From Bordetella parapertussis (GTDB lineage Bacteria; Pseudomonadota; Gammaproteobacteria; Burkholderiales; Burkholderiaceae_A), in the NCBI GenBank assembly GCA_945877235.1, contig CAMCRF010000009.1, positions 15,004 through 79,003 of the forward strand: 64,000 nucleotides of DNA, in the 5' to 3' direction. Made by a program: the position numbers and the translations under genes. Below, piece after piece: positions 32,169-39,330 of the stretch. The first letter of the stretch is position 1; the number at the start of each line of letters is the position of its first letter. The notes below the pieces were generated by a model. The model was not told where the DNA came from. It ran no database searches and was given only the letters and a program-made list of their open reading frames with translations.

Positions 32169-33454
32169 CTCACCATGGGCCTGCATTGCTGCAGGCCGCG
32201 TTCAATGCGGCCGTAAAGGCCGCAGATCCACGCGTCTGTATGCAAGGGCGACTACCGAACCCACCTGCGGGGCGCACGCTGGTGGTCGGAGCGGGTAAAG
32301 CTGCCGCCAGCATGGCCGCAGCCGTAGAGGCACAGTGGCCGAAAGACGCCCCGCTCTCTGGGCTGGTCATCACTCGGTATGCCCATGGCCTGCCGCTTCA
32401 ACGGATTCGCTGTGTGGAGGCGGGCCACCCCGTGCCTGATTCGGCTGGGCAGCAGGCCGCGCAAGAAATCCTCGGCGCCGTGACGAGCCTGGGTCCGCAG
32501 GACCTGCTGATCGCGCTGGTCTCTGGAGGAGGCTCCAGCCTCTTGAGCCTACCGGTGGCGGGCGTCAGCATGCAAGACCTCCAGGCTGTGACCAAGGCCT
32601 TGTTAACGTCCGGCGCGCCCATTACTGATATGAATATCGTGCGCAAGCACCTCTCGCGCATTCAGGGGGGACAACTGGCCCTCTGCAGCCGTGCACCGGT
32701 TCATGCCCTGGTGATCTCCGACGTGGTGGGCGATGACCCTTCGGCGATTGCCTCAGGGCCCTGCTCGCCAGACCCCTCACGGTTCCTGGATGCCAAGGAG
32801 GTCCTGGATCGCTGGGGCGTAAAGCCCCCGGAGTCCGTTGCGCGGCACTTGGCCGCTGGGCTCGCAGCCGCCGTACCCGAGACACCCAAGCCAGGTGATG
32901 CACGCCTGTCGCATGCCACCACCGACCTCATTGCAACGGCTCGGATCAGTCTGGACGCTGCATCTGCTGTACTTCGCGCACAGGGCGTTCAGGTGGTGAA
33001 CCTCGGTGATGCCGTTACGGGTGAAGCGCGTGATGTAGCAACGGCGATGGCTTCTTGGGTGCGAGAGCTCGCACAGGATCGCGACTCAAGCTACGCGAGG
33101 CCTGTTGCACTGGTCTCTGGCGGGGAGTGCACCGTAACGGTCAGGGGTGCGGGGCGAGGCGGGCGCTGCTCAGAGTTTCTGCTCGCATTGGGTCTCGCAG
33201 TCGAGTCGCTTGGCGTGGGTGCGCAGGTGACCGCACTGGCTGCTGACACAGACGGGATTGATGGCGTGTGTCCATACGCGGGTGTCTGGCTGACCCCAGG
33301 CACCCTCTCAGCGGCGCGAGCAGGTGGTGTCTCCCCCATGCAGGCGATGGACACCAACGACGCGCTTGCGGTCTTTGAGCCGCTTGGGCAGGTGATCCAG
33401 ACAGGGCCGACCAGGACCAATGTCAACGATTTTCGTGCGATCCTCATCCAATGA
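32165..33454 (+). CDS. ttuD: Glycerate 2-kinase / TtuD family (MOFRL)
   Basis: This 429-residue protein of the GckA/TtuD family has an N-terminal domain with VVGAGKAAASMAAAVE (about 40) and LVSGGGSSLLSLP (about 118). The C-terminal MOFRL domain has LVSGGECTVTVRGAGRGGR and LAADTDGIDG (near 350). Members phosphorylate D-glycerate at position 2; some were named hydroxypyruvate reductase in older annotation. It overlaps ttuC by 4 bp, so product and consumer of glycerate are coupled. pyrC in turn overlaps its stop by 4 bp. Confidence 0.87.
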   Translation: MTHHGPALLQAAFNAAVKAADPRVCMQGRLPNPPAGRTLVVGAGKAAASMAAAVEAQWPKDAPLSGLVITRYAHGLPLQRIRCVEAGHPVPDSAGQQAAQEILGAVTSLGPQDLLIALVSGGGSSLLSLPVAGVSMQDLQAVTKALLTSGAPITDMNIVRKHLSRIQGGQLALCSRAPVHALVISDVVGDDPSAIASGPCSPDPSRFLDAKEVLDRWGVKPPESVARHLAAGLAAAVPETPKPGDARLSHATTDLIATARISLDAASAVLRAQGVQVVNLGDAVTGEARDVATAMASWVRELAQDRDSSYARPVALVSGGECTVTVRGAGRGGRCSEFLLALGLAVESLGVGAQVTALAADTDGIDGVCPYAGVWLTPGTLSAARAGGVSPMQAMDTNDALAVFEPLGQVIQTGPTRTNVNDFRAILIQ

Positions 33455-34509
33455 CTGTTGCCACCCACACTGAACTTCGCATGACCAGGCCAGATGATTG
33501 GCACCTGCACCTGCGGCAAGGCCAGGCCCTGCTCGATGTGGTCAATGCCAGCGCATACTGGACTGCTCGAGCGCTTGTCATGCCCAATCTCACACCGCCA
33601 GTGACCACGGTGGCGCAGGCGCTGGCGTATCGGGAGGACATTCTTCGAGCCGTTCATCCAGGGCTTGCTTTTGACCCCCAGATGACGCTCTACCTCACCG
33701 ACAACACATCGGTTGAAGAGGTCCTTTGCGTCGCCCAGACACCGAATGTCCTTGCGTTCAAGCTCTATCCGGCTGGTGCCACCACCAATTCCGATAAAGG
33801 CGTGACCGATCTGGCTCGTTGCGATAAGGCCCTCGAGGCCATGGCCAAGCACGGCGTCGTGCTGTGCGTGCATGGCGAGGTGACCCACGCTGAGGTGGAT
33901 GTCTTCGATCGGGAGGCACGGTTTGTTGAGGAGGTGTTGGCCCCCATGCGCAGGCGGCACCCCGGGCTGCGCGTGGTCCTTGAACACATCACGACCCGCG
34001 AGGGGGCCGACTATGTCGCCCAGAGCGAACCGGGTATTGCTGCGACCATCACGCCACAGCATCTCTTGTTGAGTCGCAACGCGCTGTTTCAGGGGGGGTT
34101 GCGACCCCATGCCTACTGCCTGCCTGTACTCAAGCGCGAGACCCATCGACAGGCCTTGCTCAAAGCTGCCACCAGCGGCAACCCACGCTATTTTTTGGGA
34201 ACAGACTCTGCACCGCATGCCCGAAGCGCCAAAGAAAACAGCTGTGGCTGCGCCGGCTGCTATACCGCGCCCCACGCCCTCAGTCTCTACGCCCAGGCGT
34301 TTGATCAGGTAGGTGCGCTGGACCGGCTCGAGGCCTTTGCCAGCCATTTCGGTGCGGACTTCTACGGCCTGCCGCGCAACCAGGCGCAGGTTCGCCTTGT
34401 GCGACGCCCAATGCAAGTGCCCGATGCCCTTCCGTTTTGCGCAGAGACCATCACGCCGCTCATGGCTGGGCAGACGCTTGACTGGTCGATGGAGCGTGAC
34501 GGGGCATAG
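33451..34509 (+). CDS. pyrC: Dihydroorotase
   Basis: This 352-residue class II dihydroorotase of pyrimidine synthesis cyclises carbamoyl aspartate. Zinc-binding residues are visible in DDWHLHLRQG (about 16), the carbamylated Lys in FKLYPAGATTNS (about 108), VLCVHGEV (about 140), LEHITT (about 180) and the catalytic Asp in FLGTDSAPH (about 250). The start overlaps the ttuD stop (ATGA). The gene is normally an independent housekeeping gene, so its coupling to the tartrate genes looks like compaction rather than functional linkage. Confidence 0.96.
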   Translation: MTVATHTELRMTRPDDWHLHLRQGQALLDVVNASAYWTARALVMPNLTPPVTTVAQALAYREDILRAVHPGLAFDPQMTLYLTDNTSVEEVLCVAQTPNVLAFKLYPAGATTNSDKGVTDLARCDKALEAMAKHGVVLCVHGEVTHAEVDVFDREARFVEEVLAPMRRRHPGLRVVLEHITTREGADYVAQSEPGIAATITPQHLLLSRNALFQGGLRPHAYCLPVLKRETHRQALLKAATSGNPRYFLGTDSAPHARSAKENSCGCAGCYTAPHALSLYAQAFDQVGALDRLEAFASHFGADFYGLPRNQAQVRLVRRPMQVPDALPFCAETITPLMAGQTLDWSMERDGA

Positions 34510-35338
34510 CCCAGCTTGGCTCGGTGAGGTTCACCCACCAGAGGCCTGGACGCGCTGTGTCCTTATGGATCCGCATGCAGATGCGTTCGGCAGATGGCTG
34601 GACTGGATCAATCATCAGGCCCATGCGCGCGATGTTCGCCTCGAGGACGGACGTCCAGTTCGTTTCGTGGCGCATGACCGCTTGCCACGGGATGCAGCCT
34701 ATGAACAATGGATTGCTCAGACAGCCTGTGTCCCGACGCGAGACAATCATCACGATCGGCTCAACGCCTTCGTCTGGCTGCGGCTGCCGCGTCTCAAGGC
34801 AAGGCTCAATGCCATCCAATCTCTCTGGCTTGAGAAGCAAGGCGCACAGGGGCCCCGAGGTGCATGGCGTGATTGGGCAACCTTAATGGATGAAAACGGT
34901 GCCATCGTGCTCGATGCCAGCCCTCATGGGCGCCTGGCCTTGGCACTCCGATCCCGGCGCTGGATACAGACCTTTGTGAACGACCGCGCGGACTGGCAGC
35001 AGGGCAGGGGGGTGCACCTTCTCGGGCATGCGCTCTTAGAGAAGGGACTAGACCCCTACAAGGCGATGACCGCCCATGCCTGGATCCTGCCACAGCCCCC
35101 GGCAATGACCCGGCCATCCTGGCCTGCGGTCGATGCCTATGTGCAATCGGCCTGCCCAGAGGCCGCCGAAACGCTCCTGCTACAACCTCCAGAGCTGCTG
35201 CCTTTGCCCGTGTTGGGCGTTCCGGGTTGGTGGCCGGCGAATGAGGCCGCAGACTTCTATGCAGACGAGCACGTCTTTCGTCCGCCCCGCGCAGCCCGTA
35301 TGATGTCGAAGGACAGTGGGTCGGACGATCGCTGCTAG
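34496..35338 (+). CDS. DUF3025 family protein
   Basis: This protein of about 280 residues is known in betaproteobacteria downstream of pyrC. It contains DRLPRDAAYEQWIAQTACVP and DNHHDRLNAFVWLRLPRLKA near residues 60-100, the conserved DUF3025 core, and ends in ADEHVFRPPRAARM. No function is established. GTG 34496 is chosen as the start (VTGHSPAWLG), 14 bases inside the pyrC end, because upstream frame lies wholly within pyrC. Its last 28 bases are also the 5' end of RNase P RNA, so residues SKDSGSDDRC are dictated by the RNA's P1 helix. Confidence 0.78.
   Translation: MTGHSPAWLGEVHPPEAWTRCVLMDPHADAFGRWLDWINHQAHARDVRLEDGRPVRFVAHDRLPRDAAYEQWIAQTACVPTRDNHHDRLNAFVWLRLPRLKARLNAIQSLWLEKQGAQGPRGAWRDWATLMDENGAIVLDASPHGRLALALRSRRWIQTFVNDRADWQQGRGVHLLGHALLEKGLDPYKAMTAHAWILPQPPAMTRPSWPAVDAYVQSACPEAAETLLLQPPELLPLPVLGVPGWWPANEAADFYADEHVFRPPRAARMMSKDSGSDDRC
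35299..35304 (+). promoter_or_regulatory. -10 element of the rnpB promoter
   Basis: TATGAT ends seven bases before the expected RNase P RNA 5' end at 35311. It lies inside the DUF3025 coding region. No good -35 box is visible at the right distance (TTTCGT at best). Confidence 0.5.
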
Positions 35339-35665
35339 CGCTGCTAGGAGAGGAAGGTCCGGACTCCACAGGGTAGGGTGACGGCTAACGGCCGTACGCA
35401 GCAAGCGCGCCTCGGCGCGCCCAAGGCGAGGAATAGGGCCACAGAGACGAGTAACCATGGGCGACCATGGGGATGTGAAACGCGGTAACCTCCACCCGGA
35501 GCAACACCAAATAGGCGTGTGCAGGTCCTCTCGAGGACCGGAACGGCGTCCCGTCGGAGCACGCGGGTCGGTGGCTTGAGCCCGTCAGCAATGACGGGCC
35601 TAGAGGGATGATCGTCATAGGGCCTCGTGCCCCGTAACAGAATCCGGCCTACAGACCCACTGTCC
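35311..35665 (+). ncRNA. rnpB: RNase P RNA, bacterial class A
   Basis: The catalytic RNA of RNase P matures tRNA 5' ends. The ends form a 12-bp P1 helix: GGACAGTGGGTC (35311-35322) pairs perfectly with GACCCACTGTCC (35654-35665). Conserved core segments are present: GAGGAAGGTCCGGACTCCAC after the 5' region, CAGGGTAGGGTGACGGCTAA, and AACAGAATCCGGCCTACAGA at the 3' end. The length of about 355 is normal for class A. No separate terminator hairpin is seen; P1 followed by ATTTT may serve. Confidence 0.95.
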
Positions 35666-35794
35666 ATTTTCCTCATAAAACACCTGAATTTTGTCGGCTT
35701 ATCCCCTTGATTTCATTCTAATCTTTGGTGTGAATTTGAGGGAAAGTTCGCCCGTAAGTCATTGTTTGGAAAAGAAAAATCAGTCCTGATTGGC

Positions 35795-35823
35795 TTGACC
35801 CTCATCGGCATTTTCCGTAAAGT
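35795..35823 (+). promoter_or_regulatory. Promoter of the division/cell-wall cluster
   Basis: TTGACC (35795-35800) is followed, 17 bases later, by TAAAGT (35818-35823), a good sigma-70 promoter. Transcription would begin near 35830, within the MraZ boxes and about 80 bases before mraZ. The 247 bases between rnpB and mraZ hold no gene, only this region. Confidence 0.62.
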
Positions 35824-35861
35824 GGGAAAACGTGTGAAAAAGTGGAAAAAAGTGGGGATCT
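35822..35861 (+). promoter_or_regulatory. MraZ operator: four 10-bp direct repeats
   Basis: GTGGGAAAAC, GTGTGAAAAA, GTGGAAAAAA and GTGGGGATCT follow one another with an exact 10-bp period. MraZ is known to bind TGGGN repeats spaced by five bases; here boxes 1 and 4 are perfect and 2 and 3 are slightly degenerate. They overlap the -10 element and start site, so MraZ binding should block transcription. Confidence 0.8.
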
Positions 35862-35912
35862 CTCCTGCTTGCCCTGCGCGCACGCTTGATGACCATGCCG
35901 ATTGCCTTGCCC

Positions 35913-36329
35913 ATGCTGACCGGTATTTCCGCTCTTTCCCTCGATGCGAAGGGGCGTATGACGCTGCCAGCGCGTTATCGCGAGGCGCTAGGTGTAGGCG
36001 ACCCCACGGGCAGCACCTTGGCCTTGCTCGAGAGCGACAACGGCTGTCTCTTGCTTATGTCCCACGCCCGCTGGGTGGCCAAGATCAATGGGCTCTCTGA
36101 GGACGAGGCGGACGAAGATCGTCGACGGTTCTGGCTTGGCCTGAGCGATACCCCAGAGATCGACTCGGCGGGACGCATTCTGCTCAACCCCGTGCTGCGG
36201 GAGGGCGCAGGCATCAGCCGCGAGGTGATGCTTCTCGGGGTTGGCCCCCACTTTGAAATCTGGGATGCCGCACGACTGGCTGCACACAAGGAGCAGGTCC
36301 GTGCGCGCAAGCTGCGAGGGGCTCCGTGA
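35913..36329 (+). CDS. mraZ: Division/cell-wall cluster transcriptional repressor MraZ
   Basis: This protein of about 138 residues has two SpoVT/AbrB-like domains. The first starts MLTGISALSLDAKGRMTLPA and the second contains EIDSAGRILLNPVLREGAG, each with the DxxGR signature. It represses its own promoter through the GTGGG repeats just upstream. I start it at ATG 35913 because MraZ proteins begin M(F/L)xGxxxLxLDxKGR; ATGs at 35889 and 35895 are in frame but give an atypical extension. None has a clear ribosome site, so the start is uncertain. Confidence 0.93.
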   Translation: MLTGISALSLDAKGRMTLPARYREALGVGDPTGSTLALLESDNGCLLLMSHARWVAKINGLSEDEADEDRRRFWLGLSDTPEIDSAGRILLNPVLREGAGISREVMLLGVGPHFEIWDAARLAAHKEQVRARKLRGAP

Positions 36330-37340
36330 TTGGCTGCGCCAGAGCACCCGGAGCATCAGACCGTCTTGCTCCAGGAGGCCTGTGCCTTGCTGGTGACGCG
36401 CCCAGAGGGCATTTATATCGACGCCACCTTCGGACGTGGTGGCCACAGCAGGGCGATTCTTCAGAGGCTCGGTCCGCAGGGCCGGCTGCTGGCCTTCGAC
36501 CGAGATCCCGAGGCCATTGAGTCCGCGAGCACCCTCATGGATCCCAGGTTCTCAATCCAGCATCGTCCCTTCTCTGAGTTCAGTCAGGCGCTCGATGCAC
36601 TTCGCATCGAGCAGGTCGACGGTGTGCTGGCCGACCTCGGAGTGTCCTCCCCACAAATCGATCAGCCTGAGCGAGGCTTCAGTTTTCTTCGCGACGGACC
36701 CCTGGATATGCGCATGGACCCCTCTCAGGGGATCTCGGCTATGCAGTGGCTAGATCAAGCCACTCCCAATGACATTGAGGAGGTGATTCGTGACTACGGT
36801 GAAGAACGGCATGCTCGGGCGATTGCAGGTGCGATTGTGGCTCGTCGTGAGGCGGCGCCATCTGAGGGCCTCCCTCCCCTTGAGCGCACTGGGCAGCTCG
36901 CCGAGCTGGTGGAAACGACCTTGCGTCGCCTCGGTCGGGCACGCGAGCCGGGGCACCATCCCGCGACGCGCACCTTTCAGGCTCTACGGATTTACGTCAA
37001 TGCAGAGCTGGCCGAGCTCGATGCGCTGCTCACGCAGGCACCGAGCCGCCTGCGCCCCGGGGGGCGTCTGGCGTGCATCAGCTTTCACTCGCTTGAAGAT
37101 CGGCGCGTCAAGCAGCGGTTCCAGGCACTTAGTCGCCCGCAGCGCCTAGCACGGCCTGCAGGTCTGGGGCGCGCTCAGTTTGCTCTGCTTCAGTCCGGGC
37201 AAGCGCCAGAGCAAGACGAGCCGCCGAGCTATCGCATCTGTGCTCGGGAGCGTGCCAGCAGCTCGGAGGCAGCACAAAACCCGCGCGCTCGTTCGGCCAT
37301 CCTGCGTGTCTTGGAGCGCTGTGTCTTGGAGCACCAGTAG
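36330..37340 (+). CDS. rsmH: 16S rRNA (cytosine1402-N4)-methyltransferase
   Basis: This 336-residue SAM-dependent methyltransferase acts on C1402 of 16S rRNA. It has EHQTVLLQEACALL at the start, the SAM loop IDATFGRGGHSRAIL (about 29-43), LADLGVSSPQID (about 99), and near the C-terminus GGRLACISFHSLEDRRVKQRF. The start is TTG 36330, immediately after the mraZ TGA, with GAGGG upstream. The position between mraZ and ftsL is invariant in dcw clusters. ftsL overlaps its stop by one base. Confidence 0.95.
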   Translation: MAAPEHPEHQTVLLQEACALLVTRPEGIYIDATFGRGGHSRAILQRLGPQGRLLAFDRDPEAIESASTLMDPRFSIQHRPFSEFSQALDALRIEQVDGVLADLGVSSPQIDQPERGFSFLRDGPLDMRMDPSQGISAMQWLDQATPNDIEEVIRDYGEERHARAIAGAIVARREAAPSEGLPPLERTGQLAELVETTLRRLGRAREPGHHPATRTFQALRIYVNAELAELDALLTQAPSRLRPGGRLACISFHSLEDRRVKQRFQALSRPQRLARPAGLGRAQFALLQSGQAPEQDEPPSYRICARERASSSEAAQNPRARSAILRVLERCVLEHQ

Positions 37341-37603
37341 TGCGCCCCTGGATACTCGGCCTGGTGTTGGTGGTCTGCGCATTGGCCTTGGTAAACGCGC
37401 GCTATCACGAGCGGCGGCTCTTCGCTCAGATTGAGCAGACCGATCGGCTTATGGCCCGTCTCTCGTCAGACGCTGCGGCCCTTCGGGTGCAGCTGGTTTC
37501 ATTGCGAGCACCCAGTCGGCTCGACCGCATTGCCCGTGATCAGCTGGGCATGGAGCCGATTCGGCCATCAGACACCGTCAGTCTCGGGGCACGCACACCA
37601 TGA
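37340..37603 (+). CDS. ftsL: Cell division protein FtsL
   Basis: This 87-residue bitopic protein has one membrane helix (about 4-19, ILGLVLVVCALALVNA) followed by a periplasmic heptad-rich segment ERRLFAQIEQTDRLMARLSS that would pair with FtsB. It ends in a conserved RLDRIARDQLGME. FtsL joins FtsQ and FtsB in activating septal synthesis. The start is GTG 37340, sharing a base with the rsmH TAG. Sequence conservation is low in this family; location and topology make the call. Confidence 0.92.
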   Translation: MRPWILGLVLVVCALALVNARYHERRLFAQIEQTDRLMARLSSDAAALRVQLVSLRAPSRLDRIARDQLGMEPIRPSDTVSLGARTP

Positions 37604-39330
37604 CGCCGCGCGCGCTGCATCGATCTGATGCACCCATCCTGACCTGGCGGGCCACTGCATGGCGCTCGAGGCTCGTCTTGGTTGCCATCTGGGGGGCCTT
37701 GGCCGCAGTCGTCGTCAAGGCCTTTTTACTTCAGCATGTGCAGGTCGATGAATGGCAGCGAAGGGCCGAGACACGCTACGAGCGGCTGAGGGACATTCCC
37801 GCGGCGCGTGGTCGTCTACTGGATCGGCATGGCACGGTCGTGGCGATGAGCATTCCCGAGATGCGATTGGGTGTCGTGCCCAAGCTGCTGCCCGCCGATC
37901 ATCCAAAACTCACCAAGCTCGCACAGATCCTTGGTATGTCTGAGCCTGCACTCAAGCGCAGGCTGCGTCAGGCCGATCGATTCTTCTACCTCTCGAAGGA
38001 TCTGGACCTCGGGGCTGCGGAGCAGGTTCGAGCCCTAAGACTCCCAGGGCTCGAGCTTGAGCAGGACTATCGTCGGCACTATCCGCTCGGCGAGACCTTC
38101 TCCAATTTGGTTGGATTCACCGATGGATCCGACCAGGGGCAGGAGGGAATTGAGCGCGCATTCAATGCACGCCTGAGGGGTGCACCAGGCACCGAGCGCG
38201 TCATGGTGGATCGGCGGGATCAGGCAATCTCGCAAAAGCGAATCAACGAGGCCAAGCCTGGCACAGATGTTCGCCTCTCCATCGATGCCAGTCTTCAGTC
38301 GATTGCGCATCGTGCCGTGAAGGACGCGCTGGCTGAACACCGCGCGAGAGGTGCAGCAGCCGTTGTGATCGATGCTCGCAACGGGGAGCTGCTCGCATTG
38401 GTGAATGCCCCGAGCTTCGATCCGCTCCAGCGCGCGAGGATCGATGCTGGGCGCATTCGCAATCGAGCCGTGCTCGATAGCTTTGAGCCGGGTTCAACGC
38501 TCAAGCCGTTTGCGATTGCAGCCGCGCTTGATGCGGGGAAGGTCAAGCCCTCGACGATCTACGATACGTCTGCAGGTCAAATGACCATCAGTGGTCGGAC
38601 TATCCGGGATTCTCATCGGCACGAGCGGCTCACGCTCAGTGAGGTGCTCGAGAAGTCGAGCAATATTGGAACTGCTCAGGTTGCACTGATGCTGCCCGCA
38701 CAGACCCTGCATGCAAGCCTTCGGCAGGCTGGTTTTGGTCAGTCCGCTGGTCTGCCAATTGCCGCTGCAACTGCTGGACGGCTTCGCCCCTGGCAGAGCT
38801 GGGTGCCCATTGATCAGGCCACGATTTCCTATGGGCATGGCATTGCCGTGTCGCTGGTTCAACTGGCCCGCGCTTACACAGTCTTTGCGGGTGATGGGCG
38901 ACTCTTACCCCTAAGCCTAGAGCCGCAGCCATCGATTCCGACCGGAGAGCGTGTCTACTCTGAAGCGACAGCACTCGCCGTTCGCGGGATGCTGGAGCGG
39001 GCTGCTGGTCCCCTGGGCACTGCGCCTAAGGCCCAGATCGATGGCTTCAAGGTGGCGGGTAAGACAGGAACTGCACACAAGCCCGAGCGCGGTGGCTATG
39101 CACGCAATCGTTACATTGCCTCCTTCGCAGGCTTCGTGCCTGCAGACCAGCCGAGACTCATCATTGCGGTGATGGTGGATGAACCCTCGGCGGGACGTCA
39201 CTATGGGGGAGAGGTTGCTGCCCCCATCTTTGCTCAGATTGCGAGTGAGTCGCTGCGTCGACTGCAGATGTCGCCTGACCCGAGTGTCCGGGTCGTCCCT
39301 TCCTCAAGACTCCTCGGGGAGGGTACCTGA
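37600..39330 (+). CDS. ftsI: Peptidoglycan D,D-transpeptidase FtsI (PBP3)
   Basis: This 576-residue class B penicillin-binding protein crosslinks septal peptidoglycan. It has an N-terminal membrane anchor (about 24-45), a pedestal region with RGRLLDRHGTVVA, and a transpeptidase domain with catalytic SxxK in PGSTLKPFA (about 302), SxN in KSSNIG (about 353) and KTG in VAGKTGTAHK (about 486). It overlaps ftsL by 4 bp and shares one base with the murE-murF start. Confidence 0.97.
   Translation: MTPRALHRSDAPILTWRATAWRSRLVLVAIWGALAAVVVKAFLLQHVQVDEWQRRAETRYERLRDIPAARGRLLDRHGTVVAMSIPEMRLGVVPKLLPADHPKLTKLAQILGMSEPALKRRLRQADRFFYLSKDLDLGAAEQVRALRLPGLELEQDYRRHYPLGETFSNLVGFTDGSDQGQEGIERAFNARLRGAPGTERVMVDRRDQAISQKRINEAKPGTDVRLSIDASLQSIAHRAVKDALAEHRARGAAAVVIDARNGELLALVNAPSFDPLQRARIDAGRIRNRAVLDSFEPGSTLKPFAIAAALDAGKVKPSTIYDTSAGQMTISGRTIRDSHRHERLTLSEVLEKSSNIGTAQVALMLPAQTLHASLRQAGFGQSAGLPIAAATAGRLRPWQSWVPIDQATISYGHGIAVSLVQLARAYTVFAGDGRLLPLSLEPQPSIPTGERVYSEATALAVRGMLERAAGPLGTAPKAQIDGFKVAGKTGTAHKPERGGYARNRYIASFAGFVPADQPRLIIAVMVDEPSAGRHYGGEVAAPIFAQIASESLRRLQMSPDPSVRVVPSSRLLGEGT

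Noticed and set aside
33091..34416. Minus-strand open frame of 441 codons opposite ttuD and pyrC
   Set aside because: It mirrors the codon structure of pyrC and ttuD and shows no domain or ribosome site.
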